NCBI RefSeq assembly: GCF_031585635.1
Contig: NZ_CP134195.1
Coordinates: forward strand, 2,170,001-2,234,000
Source: Paraburkholderia sp. FT54
GTDB taxonomy: Bacteria; Pseudomonadota; Gammaproteobacteria; Burkholderiales; Burkholderiaceae
Reading direction: 5' to 3'
Length of the DNA: 64,000 bases
In this document: positions 17,127-27,203 of the stretch, in pieces
Numbering within the stretch: the first letter of the stretch is position 1
Layout: every line of letters starts with the position of its first letter
The notes under the pieces: generated by a model
Told to the model about the DNA's origin: nothing
What the model saw: the letters and a program-made list of their open reading frames with translations, nothing else
Database searches by the model: none
Translations under genes and position numbers: made by a program

Positions 17127-18218
17127 ATGACTGCCAGCGCACTGCCCCTAGCGCCTTCCCACTCCCGCCGCATCGTGCAGCTCGACGGCTTGCGCGCCAT
17201 CGCCGTGCTCGCCGTATTCGCGCAGCACGCCTTGAAGGCGCCGCTGTGGATGGGCGTCGATCTGTTTTTTGTTTTGAGCGGTTTTCTGATTACCGGCATC
17301 CTGCTCGAGCGCAAGGCGCGTCAGCAGTCGTATTTCGGCTATTTCTACGCACGCCGCGCGCGCCGAATCCTGCCGTCCTATGTGCTGCTGATGGTGGTGT
17401 CGTCGATGTTGTTCGGGCTCGGCTGGGCGCAGCACTGGCAGTGGTATGCGTTCTTCGCGACCAATATCGGCGACGCGCTCAACCAGAGCGGTCACGACAG
17501 CCTGAATGTGCTCTGGTCGCTCGCCGTCGAAGAGCAGTTCTATATTTTCTGGCCTTTCGTGATCCTGCTCGTACCCGAGCGTGTGCTCGGCTACGTGGCG
17601 GCTGCCTTGGTCCTGTTGGTGCCCGTGCTGCGCGCGGTGGCCACGCCCTGGTTCGATTCGTTCTGGCCGATCTATTACCTGACGCCGTTCCGCATGGACC
17701 TGCTCGCGGCAGGCGCGCTGCTGGCGGTCGCCGTGCGGCGTGACCGCCATGCGCTCGAGCCGTTCAAAGGCCTCGCCGTGCTGGGATTTTTTGCGGCGCT
17801 GGCCGTGCTCGCCTGGCTGCATCTGCACTTTCCGCGCTTTCGCGCGGCGAATACGCCGCTGTCGAACGCGGCGCTCTACAGCGTTTCACTGGTGCTTTGT
17901 ACTTCCGTCGTGGTCATCGCCCTGCAAAGCAAGGGCATCGTCAAACGGCTGTTGTGCAATCCCGTGCTGGTCTATATCGGCACCATCAGCTACACGGTTT
18001 ATCTGATTCACCTGAGCGTGCTGTACGCGCTGTGGCCGCTGCATCTGAACCGTGTTGTCACCGCCGCGCTCGCGCTCGCGATCACGCTCGTGTACGCCAG
18101 CATCACGTGGTTCGCATTCGAGAAACGCCTGATATTCGGCTCGGCGGGCAACGCGCATGCACATGGGCAAGCCACGACAGGCGGCAGCGTCAGCACCGCG
18201 CCGCAAAGCCGCGCATGA
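17127..18218 (+). CDS. bceO: Acyltransferase 3 family membrane protein (BceO-like)
   Basis: This second acyltransferase-3 protein has 363 residues. It shows IVQLDGLRAIAVLAVFAQHA with the conserved Asp-Gly-x-Arg and His, GVDLFFVLSGFLITGILL, YFYARRARRILPSY and SLAVEEQFYIFWPF, the last typical of the OafA-type subgroup. About ten hydrophobic helices follow. It probably transfers acetyl groups to the exopolysaccharide repeat unit, complementing the acyltransferase at 8.9 kb; native cepacian is acetylated at several sites. The start at ATG 17127 has only a weak ribosome site. The stop overlaps the next gene as ATGA, so the acyltransferase and an exported esterase are translationally coupled. Confidence 0.87.
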   Translation: MTASALPLAPSHSRRIVQLDGLRAIAVLAVFAQHALKAPLWMGVDLFFVLSGFLITGILLERKARQQSYFGYFYARRARRILPSYVLLMVVSSMLFGLGWAQHWQWYAFFATNIGDALNQSGHDSLNVLWSLAVEEQFYIFWPFVILLVPERVLGYVAAALVLLVPVLRAVATPWFDSFWPIYYLTPFRMDLLAAGALLAVAVRRDRHALEPFKGLAVLGFFAALAVLAWLHLHFPRFRAANTPLSNAALYSVSLVLCTSVVVIALQSKGIVKRLLCNPVLVYIGTISYTVYLIHLSVLYALWPLHLNRVVTAALALAITLVYASITWFAFEKRLIFGSAGNAHAHGQATTGGSVSTAPQSRA

Positions 18219-18952
18219 AGTGCCTGAAACGCCGTGCATGGCTCGCTGCAAGCGTATGCGCGGTTGCATCGCTGCTGGCATCGGCCGCGCTCGCCGCGAC
18301 GCCGGGTCCGCGATCGCCAGTGCTGATCGAGGCCTACGGTGATTCGACGACGCTTGGCATTACCTGCCGCGACGGTCATTGCGGCCCGCAGGCGCTAAAC
18401 GCCGTGTCGTATTTGCAAGACGAGTTACAGGCACGCCACGGCGAACAGGTGCGTGTCACGAATTACGGTGTGGGCAACACGATGGCGACGCAACTGCGCG
18501 ACGGCACGGGCAATCGCCGCGCCGGACCGACGGCGGGTTTGCCGTGGCGGGAACGGCTCGCCGCCTCGCCCGCGCAGATCGTGCTGATCAACTACGGCAT
18601 CAACGAAGTGATGCAGAACCAGACGCCCGAGCAGTTCTACGCAGCCGAAACGACGCTCGTGAAAACCGCACGCGCGCTCGGCAAGCAGCCGGTATTGCAG
18701 ACCGCGAACCCGATGCCGGACAACCGGCTCAACGCGCGGCTCGCCGCGATGGCCGCGATGACGCGCCGTGTGGCCGCCGAGCAGCAGGTGCCGCTCGTCG
18801 ACCAGTTTGCCTACATCAGCGCTCTGCCCGACTGGAAGACGCTGATGTCCGACGGCGCGCATCCCAAGCCGGATTTGTACCGGCTCAAGGCCGAACAGGA
18901 TTTTCAGGTCGTCGAACCATTGGTGCGGCGGCTGTTGAACGGCACATCCTGA
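18215..18952 (+). CDS. Exported SGNH/GDSL-type hydrolase, probable carbohydrate esterase
   Basis: This 245-residue protein has a signal peptide (about 1-28, ending SAALA|ATPG). The SGNH motifs follow in order: block I EAYGDSTTLG with the nucleophile Ser, a Gly in NYGVGNTMATQ, block III INYGINEVMQN with the Asn, and block V SDGAHPKPD with the catalytic Asp and His. It starts with an ATGA overlap on the acyltransferase gene at 17127, which strongly suggests joint production. A plausible job is to acetylate, deacetylate or edit O-acyl groups on the exopolysaccharide in the periplasm, as SGNH proteins paired with membrane acyltransferases do elsewhere. Direction of the reaction and substrate are inferred from context. 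Confidence 0.82.
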   Translation: MKCLKRRAWLAASVCAVASLLASAALAATPGPRSPVLIEAYGDSTTLGITCRDGHCGPQALNAVSYLQDELQARHGEQVRVTNYGVGNTMATQLRDGTGNRRAGPTAGLPWRERLAASPAQIVLINYGINEVMQNQTPEQFYAAETTLVKTARALGKQPVLQTANPMPDNRLNARLAAMAAMTRRVAAEQQVPLVDQFAYISALPDWKTLMSDGAHPKPDLYRLKAEQDFQVVEPLVRRLLNGTS

Positions 18953-19085
18953 AACGCTTTTTCAAGTGCGTTTCGTGCACCGGGTGTTTTGGGTGCTTGT
19001 GAAACGTGCTTCTGAGATGCGCTTCCGAATGTGCCGATGAAATGCGCCCTAGCCGGCGCGACTGCTTTTTCTTTTTCTCTTTTAA

Positions 19086-20147
<1,062 letters not shown>

Positions 20148-20352
20148 TTCGCGGTGAAGATGCGCGGCCGTGCAGGCGGTCGCGCGTATTGCGCTATCCC
20201 TCGGCCTTCGCCGGGGCACGGGCCGCCAAGCCCTATCGCAATGATTCAGATCAATGCCGGCGATACCCTGGTAGTGCAAAAATGACAGCTCCAAAGTGCG
20301 TCGGTTCTCCCCGAAAAAACCGCCGCCTTCCTTCTGCTGGATGGAGCGACTT

Positions 20353-20574
20353 ATGTTTCCCGAATATCGCGACCTGATCTCCCGCCTCAAAACGGAAGAC
20401 GCCCACTTTTCCCGCCTTTTTGAACTTCATAACGAGTTGGATCACCGCATCCACAACATGGAAACCAACGTCACGCCCGCTGACAACGTGACGATCGAAA
20501 CCCTGAAGAAGAAAAAGCTCCTGCTGAAGGATCAGCTTTACGGCGTGCTGAGAAAGGCAGCCACCGCCGCCTGA
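20353..20574 (+). CDS. DUF465 (YdcH-like) small protein
   Basis: This 73-residue, mostly helical and highly charged protein has the DUF465 pattern: FSRLFELHNELDHRIHNME, then a KKKKLLLKDQLYGVL tail. A GGAG lies six bases before ATG 20353. The family is widespread in proteobacteria and its function is unknown; the sequence suggests a short helical hairpin. It is downstream of gmd and upstream of the PPK2 gene, all on the plus strand, and looks unrelated to exopolysaccharide synthesis. Confidence 0.88.
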   Translation: MFPEYRDLISRLKTEDAHFSRLFELHNELDHRIHNMETNVTPADNVTIETLKKKKLLLKDQLYGVLRKAATAA

Positions 20575-20645
20575 GTCGAGCGGCGTGGGTCCGCGCATGT
20601 CGATAGACACGCACGGAGTTCAATCTTCATCGAGGTATCCCTAAC

Positions 20646-21821
20646 TTGGCATCCCATGAGAACAAAAAGGGCGACCGCCCTCCCGTCGCGCAGCTCGTCA
20701 GCCAGGGCAACGTCGCGCTCGAAGTAGGCGGCGGCGCGCTTGATGCAAACCAGAATTCGTGTCAATCCGCCGCGCTGGCCAGTCACGCCGCGCGGGCGGC
20801 AAGCGCGGTCGAGCGCAATGAAACCAGCCGCGCCGTGGAGGCGGCCAATGCCTTGATCTTCAACGGCATGGAGAGCGTGCTCGCCGCGCCGGCGTCCGCC
20901 AGAAGTGAGGCCGGCAGCATGTTGAGCACCATCAAGGCGCTGATGGACGGCCTCTCGCCAGACGAAGCCCGCGCGCTACGCGCGCAATTAATCGAAGGCA
21001 ATCCGGCCGCCTGGCATGCGGGCACCGCGCGCCATCCAGACGACGAACTGTCGCCCGCCCTGCGCGAGGGCGGCTATCCGTACCGCAACCTGATGTCGCG
21101 CCGCGCGTACGAAAAACAGAAATACCGGCTGCAAGTCGAGTTGCTGAAGTTGCAGGCATGGGTGCGCGAAACCGGCCAGCGCGTCGTGATTCTCTTCGAG
21201 GGGCGCGACGCGGCCGGCAAGGGCGGCACGATCAAACGCTTCATGGAACACCTGAATCCGCGCGGTGCACGGGTCGTCGCACTGGAAAAGCCGAGCGAAT
21301 CCGAACGCGGCCAGTGGTATTTCCAGCGCTATGTCCAGCATCTGCCCACTGCGGGCGAGATCGTCCTGTTCGACCGTTCGTGGTACAACCGCGCCGGCGT
21401 CGAGCGGGTCATGGGCTTCTGTTCCGCGCAGGAATACGGCGAATTCATGCAGCAGGTGCCCGAGTTCGAGCGGCACCTCGCGCGCAGCGGCACCCATATC
21501 GTGAAGTTCTGGTTTTCGGTGAGCCGCGAGGAACAGCGCCGCCGCTTCGAGGAGCGCCAGGTTCATCCGCTCAAGCAATGGAAGCTCAGCCCCGTGGATC
21601 TGGCCTCGCTCGACAAGTGGGACGAATACACGCAGGCCAAGGAAGCGATGTTCGCGCAAACCGACACCGCCGACGCGCCGTGGACCGTGATTCGCTCCGA
21701 TTGCAAGAAACGCGCGCGCCTCAATGCAATGCGCTACGTGCTGCATAAACTGCCCTATGCGAATCGCGATGTCGAGTCGATTGGCATGGTGGATCCGTTG
21801 ATCGTCGGCCGGGCGATGTGA
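20646..21821 (+). CDS. ppk2: Polyphosphate kinase 2 family protein
   Basis: This 391-residue protein contains a PPK2 kinase core from about residue 143. It shows PYRNLMSRRAYEKQKYRLQ, the Walker A ILFEGRDAAGKGGTIKRF, the lid-like LEKPSESERGQWYFQRY, and the Walker B region VLFDRSWYNRAGVERVMGF. The enzyme uses polyphosphate to phosphorylate nucleoside (di)phosphates. The N-terminal 140 residues are low-complexity and Ala-rich with a helical region (LDGLSPDEARALRAQL-like) not needed for the fold. The start is TTG 20646 after GAGGTAT, since no ATG is available nearby in frame. It faces bceK tail to tail and interrupts the two halves of the exopolysaccharide locus. Confidence 0.9.
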   Translation: MASHENKKGDRPPVAQLVSQGNVALEVGGGALDANQNSCQSAALASHAARAASAVERNETSRAVEAANALIFNGMESVLAAPASARSEAGSMLSTIKALMDGLSPDEARALRAQLIEGNPAAWHAGTARHPDDELSPALREGGYPYRNLMSRRAYEKQKYRLQVELLKLQAWVRETGQRVVILFEGRDAAGKGGTIKRFMEHLNPRGARVVALEKPSESERGQWYFQRYVQHLPTAGEIVLFDRSWYNRAGVERVMGFCSAQEYGEFMQQVPEFERHLARSGTHIVKFWFSVSREEQRRRFEERQVHPLKQWKLSPVDLASLDKWDEYTQAKEAMFAQTDTADAPWTVIRSDCKKRARLNAMRYVLHKLPYANRDVESIGMVDPLIVGRAM

Positions 21822-21982
21822 GCCGACGCGGCACTTTAGTGACATGGTGCCGGCGAAAGCGCGGACCCAAAGCGCTGCCGCAGGGGCTGTTCGCGCTCAC
21901 CTCGCGATCGGACTGAGCGGCCGCCATTGCGCCGGGCGCATGGCGGCGACCGCCCGAGATCATCCGTGCGCGCGCCGCAGCT

Positions 21983-23149
21983 TCAGTGCACCCCGCCTGC
22001 CCCAATCGCCTCGCTATACACCGAGGCCACCCGTTTCGCGATCACCGAGTTATCGAAGTTCTCGCGCGCATACCGTCGGCATGCATCGGCATCGGGCAAT
22101 TTCAGTGTGCCGTTGAGTGCGCCCGCGAGTCCATCCGCGATAGCCTTCGCGCCCGTCTCCGGCAGCACCAGATTCGGCGATAAACCGGCCACGGCTTCGG
22201 GCAGACCGCCCACTGGCGTCACCAGCACCGGCGTGCCCGATGCCAGCGATTCGACCGTGATCAGCCCGAAGCCCTCCAGCGCCACCGTCGGCACGACGCT
22301 GATATTCGCCGCGCGATACAGCGCCGCCAGATGCTGATCGGGCACGAAGCCCAGCAGCTTGACGTTGTCCTCGAGACCCGCCTCGGTGATGCGCGCCTGC
22401 AACTCCCCTTCGAGCCGCCCTTTGCCCGCGATCAGCAGCAGTACATCGGGCGCGCTGCGCTTGAGCAGCTTCACCGCATCGATCAGATCTTCGAGACCCA
22501 TGCGGCGCACCAGCCGCCGCACCGCCAGCACGATCGGCCGGTCTTGCGGCAATTGCAGCTTCAGACGCGCCTCGGCGGGTGAGATCGGCAGATTGAACTG
22601 TTCGACATCGACGCAACCCGGCACCACGCGCACACGGTCCGGCGCGATGCGATAGCGCGAGGTCAGAATCTTGCCGAACGCCTCGGACAACACGATCAGC
22701 CGCGACGAGCGCGCATACACCGATTGCTCCAGATAGCGCTTGGCGCGCTGGCCGAGCGAATCGGCGCCCTCCACGTGGCTCTCGTCGGCCCACGGCCCCT
22801 GAAAGTGCGAGACCTGCGGAATGCCGCGCGTCACATCCAGCCCAGGAAAGGTGTAGAGCGCGAAGTGCGACGAAATCACGTCGGGGCGCGACGTGCTGAT
22901 TTCCTGGCGCAGCGCGCGACGTGCCGCCATCAGCCGCAACGGCAGCGATTGCGCGGCGGAGCCGAAGCCGTTGATCGCGCCGCCGGTGTCGGCGGCCACT
23001 TTGGGCGAGCCGGCCACCACGCCGCGCACCGCGACGCCTGCGCCCGGCAGCGCGCCGACCAGCGAGTAATACATGCGGTCGAGGCCGCCCGCGCGCTCGG
23101 GGAACCAGTGCATCCCGATCTGCAGCGATTTGATAGAGCTCGTCGTCAT
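21983..23149 (-). CDS. bceK: GT4 glycosyltransferase (BceK-like)
   Basis: This 388-residue GT-B glycosyltransferase of family 4 is the last gene of the leftward bce-I operon. It has HWFPERAGGLDRMYYSL at the N-terminus (acceptor domain), SHFQGPWADES, the donor-domain RRLVRRMGLEDLIDAV, and the E-x7-E motif EGFGLITVESLASGTPVLVTPVGG. GGGG lies nine bases before ATG 23149. It follows bceJ by 79 bp. It should add one sugar of the repeat unit; which one cannot be read. The name rests on its place as the last glycosyltransferase after bceJ. Confidence 0.85.
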   Translation of the reverse strand: MTTSSIKSLQIGMHWFPERAGGLDRMYYSLVGALPGAGVAVRGVVAGSPKVAADTGGAINGFGSAAQSLPLRLMAARRALRQEISTSRPDVISSHFALYTFPGLDVTRGIPQVSHFQGPWADESHVEGADSLGQRAKRYLEQSVYARSSRLIVLSEAFGKILTSRYRIAPDRVRVVPGCVDVEQFNLPISPAEARLKLQLPQDRPIVLAVRRLVRRMGLEDLIDAVKLLKRSAPDVLLLIAGKGRLEGELQARITEAGLEDNVKLLGFVPDQHLAALYRAANISVVPTVALEGFGLITVESLASGTPVLVTPVGGLPEAVAGLSPNLVLPETGAKAIADGLAGALNGTLKLPDADACRRYARENFDNSVIAKRVASVYSEAIGAGGVH

Positions 23150-23228
23150 GGTTGTGACCCCTGTGCGTTCTGAGAGTGGTGATGGTTGCGCGATGAATGC
23201 GCGAGCCGGTTTGGTGAAACCCGCAACG

Positions 23229-24458
23229 TCATTCCGCGCTCTTCTGGCCGGCCAGCGTGTTCAGCGTCAACGCGTCGGTCTTGGCGACCGCTGCCGCTTC
23301 CGCTTCGCTGCGCCGGCGATTTTGCTGCTGCCCCGCCAACTGGCGATACAGCGCGATGTATTGCGCCGCCATGCGCGCCCAGCCGAAGCCGGTCGCGAGT
23401 TCGTTGGCGGCAACGCCCATGGCGCGCCGCTCGACGTGGTTCCCGGCGAGGCGCGCGACCGCGCGGGCCAGCGCCTTGGGATCGTCCGGGTCGTCGAGCA
23501 CGATGCCGCATTCCGGCGTGATGATTTCAGCGCCGCCCGCGGTGCGCGCGGTGACCACCGGCAAGCCCGCCGCCATCGCTTCGAGCAGCGACAGGCTCAT
23601 CGCTTCATAGCGCGATGGAAACACGAAGGCGTCGACCGAATGCATCAGCACCGGCATCTCTTTCACGAGACCGAGAAAATGCACGCGATGCGCGATGCCC
23701 AGCGCCTTCGCTTCTTCCGGGTACGGGCTGCCCGGCAGGAAACCCGCCACCGCGATCTGCACGTGCTCGGGCAGATGCTTGAGCGCGGCAAGCACGGTGC
23801 CGAGGTTCTTGCGTGGCGTGCGCAGGTCGCCCACGAACAGCAGCAGGAACGCGTCCTTCGGCAAGCCGAATTTGTCGCGATCGCCCGTGGCCGCGGCGAA
23901 GCCTTGCGTATCCACGCCGTTGTAAATCACGTCGACACGGTTATCGGGCGTGAGGCCGATCGCGTGGATCTCGTCGGCGACCTTTTGCGACACCGCCGTG
24001 ATCACCTTCGAGCGCCGGTAGGCCCAGCGTTCGAGCAGCGCATTGCAGCGCGTATAGACCGACTGATACGCGGACCACACGCCCTTGGTGAGCCCGAACG
24101 GGTAGTACTTGCTACCGAACCAGCCGCTATGCACGAAGTGCGAGGTGTTGACGTCGGCGGGCACCCACGTGATGAAGCCGTTCACGTGCAGCACGTCGTA
24201 CTCGCGGCGATGCGCGCGCAGCCACATCGCACTCTTGAACGCGAACACCTGCTGGCGCAGCAGATTGGTCGGCCACCAGCGGCCGATTTTCATCGGCACC
24301 CAGCGGACGTTCGGATGCGCGAGCAGATCCGGCGCGACGTGCGAGGCGACCAGCGTGACGCCGATGTTCTCGTCGAGAGCCGCGCGCGCGATCTCGTGGT
24401 TGACGCGCCCCTGGCCGTCGTTATGGCGCACGACGTGCGTGACAATGGCGACTCTCAA
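23229..24458 (-). CDS. bceJ: GT4 glycosyltransferase (BceJ-like)
   Basis: This 409-residue GT4 glycosyltransferase begins with MRVAIVTHVVRHNDGQGRVNHE and has FVGDLRTPRKNLGTVL in the donor domain. The conserved SRYEAMSLSLLEAMAAGLPVVTA carries the E-x7-E pair. The last 35 residues are a polar tail beyond the fold. The start codon overlaps the stop of the polymerase gene as ATGA, so the two are probably translationally coupled. It should transfer one sugar to the lipid-linked repeat unit on the inner face of the membrane. The name comes from gene order in the bce-I cluster. Confidence 0.85.
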   Translation of the reverse strand: MRVAIVTHVVRHNDGQGRVNHEIARAALDENIGVTLVASHVAPDLLAHPNVRWVPMKIGRWWPTNLLRQQVFAFKSAMWLRAHRREYDVLHVNGFITWVPADVNTSHFVHSGWFGSKYYPFGLTKGVWSAYQSVYTRCNALLERWAYRRSKVITAVSQKVADEIHAIGLTPDNRVDVIYNGVDTQGFAAATGDRDKFGLPKDAFLLLFVGDLRTPRKNLGTVLAALKHLPEHVQIAVAGFLPGSPYPEEAKALGIAHRVHFLGLVKEMPVLMHSVDAFVFPSRYEAMSLSLLEAMAAGLPVVTARTAGGAEIITPECGIVLDDPDDPKALARAVARLAGNHVERRAMGVAANELATGFGWARMAAQYIALYRQLAGQQQNRRRSEAEAAAVAKTDALTLNTLAGQKSAE

Positions 24459-25924
24459 TCAGTGCCTCCGTGGAAAAATAGCGTGCGTCTGCGGTTTATC
24501 TTCTCGTAATGAACCGCGGAAAGGATCGAAAAAACACTCATGAACAGCAGCAGTCCGCCCGTGCCGACCAGCGAGTTGGTGAACACGAGCATCGCGAAGG
24601 TCGCGAGACTCAGGCTCATGCAGGCGGAGACGAATTTGTCGTTGCGCAGCTTGAAGGACGCCAGCACCGAACGCGTGACCAGCCAGATGATTCCGGACAT
24701 GTAGAGCAGCGTGCCGGGCCAGCCGAGCACGAACGGAATGTTCATCACGCCGCTGTCGAAGTTGCCGTACTGGCCGAGCTGGCCGCCGTCGTTCGAGAGC
24801 TTGGTGGAGGTGCCGGTGGCGCCCATGCCTTCGCCGGACACGTCGGTAAAGGCCGTTTTGGCGAAGGTCGCGTAGAACTCGTTACGCGCGGCGTAGCTCT
24901 GGTCGTCGTTCAGGTTGACGATGGTGGTCAGGCGCGCCTGCATCCGCTCGGCCACCGGGCCGACGGCAAGCAGCGGCACGCATAGCCCCGCCAACAACAC
25001 AGCGCTGGCGACGATGCGCACCCGCACCTTGTTGTTCGATTTGACGAGCTGGATCAGCAGCGCGATGACCCAGCCGCCCCACGTCGAGCGCACGAGGCTC
25101 AGCGCGAACGCGAAAAAGCCCAGCGCCGCCGCAATCCAGCGCACGCGATGCGTGGCCGCCATGACGAAGACCATCGCGCCCATCATCGCGAACGCGAACG
25201 GTCCGGACGAATTCATCGTGCTGAACACGCGCACGCCCATCGGCACGGGGTCGCCTTGCGAGTTCATTTGCGAACCGAGCATCCATAGCGCGTCCCACGG
25301 CGGCATGATGAAGAACTGCACCAGGCCGTAGCCGCCCATCGCCAGCATGCCCCAGATGAACGTATTGACGATGGTGTCGCGGTACTGCGGATACTGGCGC
25401 GTATTCGCCATGATGTGAAAGCCGATCAGGATCGGATACAGCCAGTTCGCGAGGTCGTAGGTGGCCGCGAGCGGGCCGCTCGACATCACGCCGACGAGGA
25501 ACGCATAGATGAGGCCGAGCAGGATCAGCAGCACGGGCAGGCCGCGCCGTTGCGCCAGCAGTTTGTAGTAGCGCAGCAGCGACAGCGCGCTGATCATCGT
25601 CACCGCGAGCGGCGCGACCTGGATCAGGCTGGTCGGCGTGAACGATCCCTTGGACCAGTCGGCCAGACGCCGCACTTCCGGGCTCAGGAACCACAGCCAC
25701 CACATGAAGCCGATGTAGCGCGCCGGGCTCTTGAAGTACAGCCACAGGCCCGTCAGGATCGCGAGCACCGGAAACCCGAGCGTGAGCACGGTACCCTGAT
25801 GCGCGCCGATCAACAGCGTCGTGACGAACCACAGCAAAGCCTCCGGCAGCCATTCCTTGCGGCCGCGGGACGGCGCCCGCCCGCGGCCGTTCACGCTATC
25901 GGCGCTTCGCGCAATCGTCGACAT
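24455..25924 (-). CDS. bceI: Exopolysaccharide polymerase, Wzy/O-antigen ligase type (BceI-like)
   Basis: This 489-residue polytopic membrane protein has about ten or more hydrophobic helices and a large loop in the C-terminal half containing NLNDDQSYAARNEFYATF and a Gly/Thr/Ser-rich VSGEGMGATGTSTKLSNDGG. Low conservation plus this topology is typical of Wzy-type polymerases. It would join repeat units on the periplasmic side after the flippase delivers them. It lies three bases after bceH and overlaps bceJ by four bases within one operon. This is the only polymerase candidate in the window. Confidence 0.85.
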   Translation of the reverse strand: MSTIARSADSVNGRGRAPSRGRKEWLPEALLWFVTTLLIGAHQGTVLTLGFPVLAILTGLWLYFKSPARYIGFMWWLWFLSPEVRRLADWSKGSFTPTSLIQVAPLAVTMISALSLLRYYKLLAQRRGLPVLLILLGLIYAFLVGVMSSGPLAATYDLANWLYPILIGFHIMANTRQYPQYRDTIVNTFIWGMLAMGGYGLVQFFIMPPWDALWMLGSQMNSQGDPVPMGVRVFSTMNSSGPFAFAMMGAMVFVMAATHRVRWIAAALGFFAFALSLVRSTWGGWVIALLIQLVKSNNKVRVRIVASAVLLAGLCVPLLAVGPVAERMQARLTTIVNLNDDQSYAARNEFYATFAKTAFTDVSGEGMGATGTSTKLSNDGGQLGQYGNFDSGVMNIPFVLGWPGTLLYMSGIIWLVTRSVLASFKLRNDKFVSACMSLSLATFAMLVFTNSLVGTGGLLLFMSVFSILSAVHYEKINRRRTLFFHGGTD

Positions 25925-25927
25925 CGT

Positions 25928-27103
25928 TCAGAAACCTCCGCGCGACTGGCGCGCCGGCCGCTCGGACTCGGCCACGCCCGCTGCCGTTGCCATGCCGGCC
26001 GCCGCGCGCCCGCGCGACGCGGCCCGCGCGCGCAGCATCTCCTGGGTGATCCGCACATGCTGCATGGCGTAGTGCTGCGTGGTCAGATCGCGCGACAGCA
26101 GGCCGGCGGCGGCCGCTTGTGCCTGACGCAGCGCGTCCATAGGCGCGGCGGCGAGCTGGTCCACCGCTTCGCGCAACGCCTGCGGATTGAACGGCGGGAT
26201 ATACGACGCTTCGCCCGCCGGAAAATAATCCTGCAAGGCGCCGACATCGGTGACCACCATCGGCTTGCCGACCGCCGCCGCTTCGAGCATCACGGTGATG
26301 CCCGAGGCGTGCGAATTCGGCCGCAAGGGCACGACGATCACATCGGCCCAGTCGTACAGTTCGTGTTGCTTCCTGATGCCGGAGAACAGCGCGATCTCGA
26401 CGTTCGGCGCGCGCAGCGACGCGGGAATCCGGCGCCGTGTCGCGAGCTTCACCGTGTAACGCGCGTCGTTGCCGAACGCCTTGATAAGCGTCTCCCAATC
26501 GCGGTCGCGGTCGTTGCCGATCGCGGCGATGCGGATCGGCGTGTGCGGCGTCCATTCGCTCGGCGTCCGGACCGGAAAGTCGCGCGTGTTCAGGCCATAA
26601 AGCAACGGCTTGGCATCGCGGTCGAAATAGCGCTCGCACAGCTCGGCGTTTTCGCTGGCGAGCGTGGTGAGCTGATCGGCGCGCGTCATCAGCTTGCGAT
26701 ACAGCCAGCTGCGCAGAACGCCGTAGGAAGGCCATTTATCGAGCAGCCACACGCTTTGCGCGAGCAACAAGGGGGATGCCTCAGCGCCCGACTTGCGACC
26801 GCTCAGCAGCAGCATGAGCGCCGCCGACAGCCATTCCTGTTCGGTATGCGTCCAGATCACATCCGAGCGCAGCATCTCGGCGCGATTGCGCCACGTATGG
26901 ATGAAGTCGAACCCCAGCGCCGCCTTCAGCGCGCGGCGCAGCAGGCGCACCGGCTTGCCTTCGCGGGCGTCCTGCGAATAGGTGAGCTTGAACGCGTCGG
27001 ATTCCGCGTGGTGATAACCATACAGACAACCAATGTCGTCGCCCTGGCGATAAAAGCGCGGGTCCGCGCCGTAAAACAGATGAACGTGAACTTTCGTACT
27101 CAT
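25928..27103 (-). CDS. bceH: Glycosyltransferase, GT-B fold (BceH-like)
   Basis: This 391-residue glycosyltransferase has VHVHLFYGADPRFYRQGDDIG at the N-terminus. Its donor domain has RIAAIGNDRDRDWETLI, VVPLRPNSHASGITVMLEAAAVGKPMVVTDVGA and an E in the usual nucleotide-sugar site. The C-terminal 40 residues are low-complexity Ala/Arg-rich. GGAG lies seven bases before ATG 27103. It follows bceG after about 100 bp and precedes the polymerase gene by three bases. It should add a sugar of the repeat unit. The name is by gene order. Confidence 0.82.
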   Translation of the reverse strand: MSTKVHVHLFYGADPRFYRQGDDIGCLYGYHHAESDAFKLTYSQDAREGKPVRLLRRALKAALGFDFIHTWRNRAEMLRSDVIWTHTEQEWLSAALMLLLSGRKSGAEASPLLLAQSVWLLDKWPSYGVLRSWLYRKLMTRADQLTTLASENAELCERYFDRDAKPLLYGLNTRDFPVRTPSEWTPHTPIRIAAIGNDRDRDWETLIKAFGNDARYTVKLATRRRIPASLRAPNVEIALFSGIRKQHELYDWADVIVVPLRPNSHASGITVMLEAAAVGKPMVVTDVGALQDYFPAGEASYIPPFNPQALREAVDQLAAAPMDALRQAQAAAAGLLSRDLTTQHYAMQHVRITQEMLRARAASRGRAAAGMATAAGVAESERPARQSRGGF

Positions 27104-27203
27104 GCAGACACTCCGCTCTGCCGGTGGAAAGGGGCATCGGCGGCCCTGACGCTGGCCATGCGCCGATGCGCGAACGTGCGGGACGTGGGACGCGACGTAG
27201 CGA

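Noticed and set aside
18951..18974. A GAAACGC/GCGTTTC hairpin at the esterase stop codon
   Set aside because: The stem is only seven pairs with a ten-base loop and no T-run after it. It is too weak to call a terminator.
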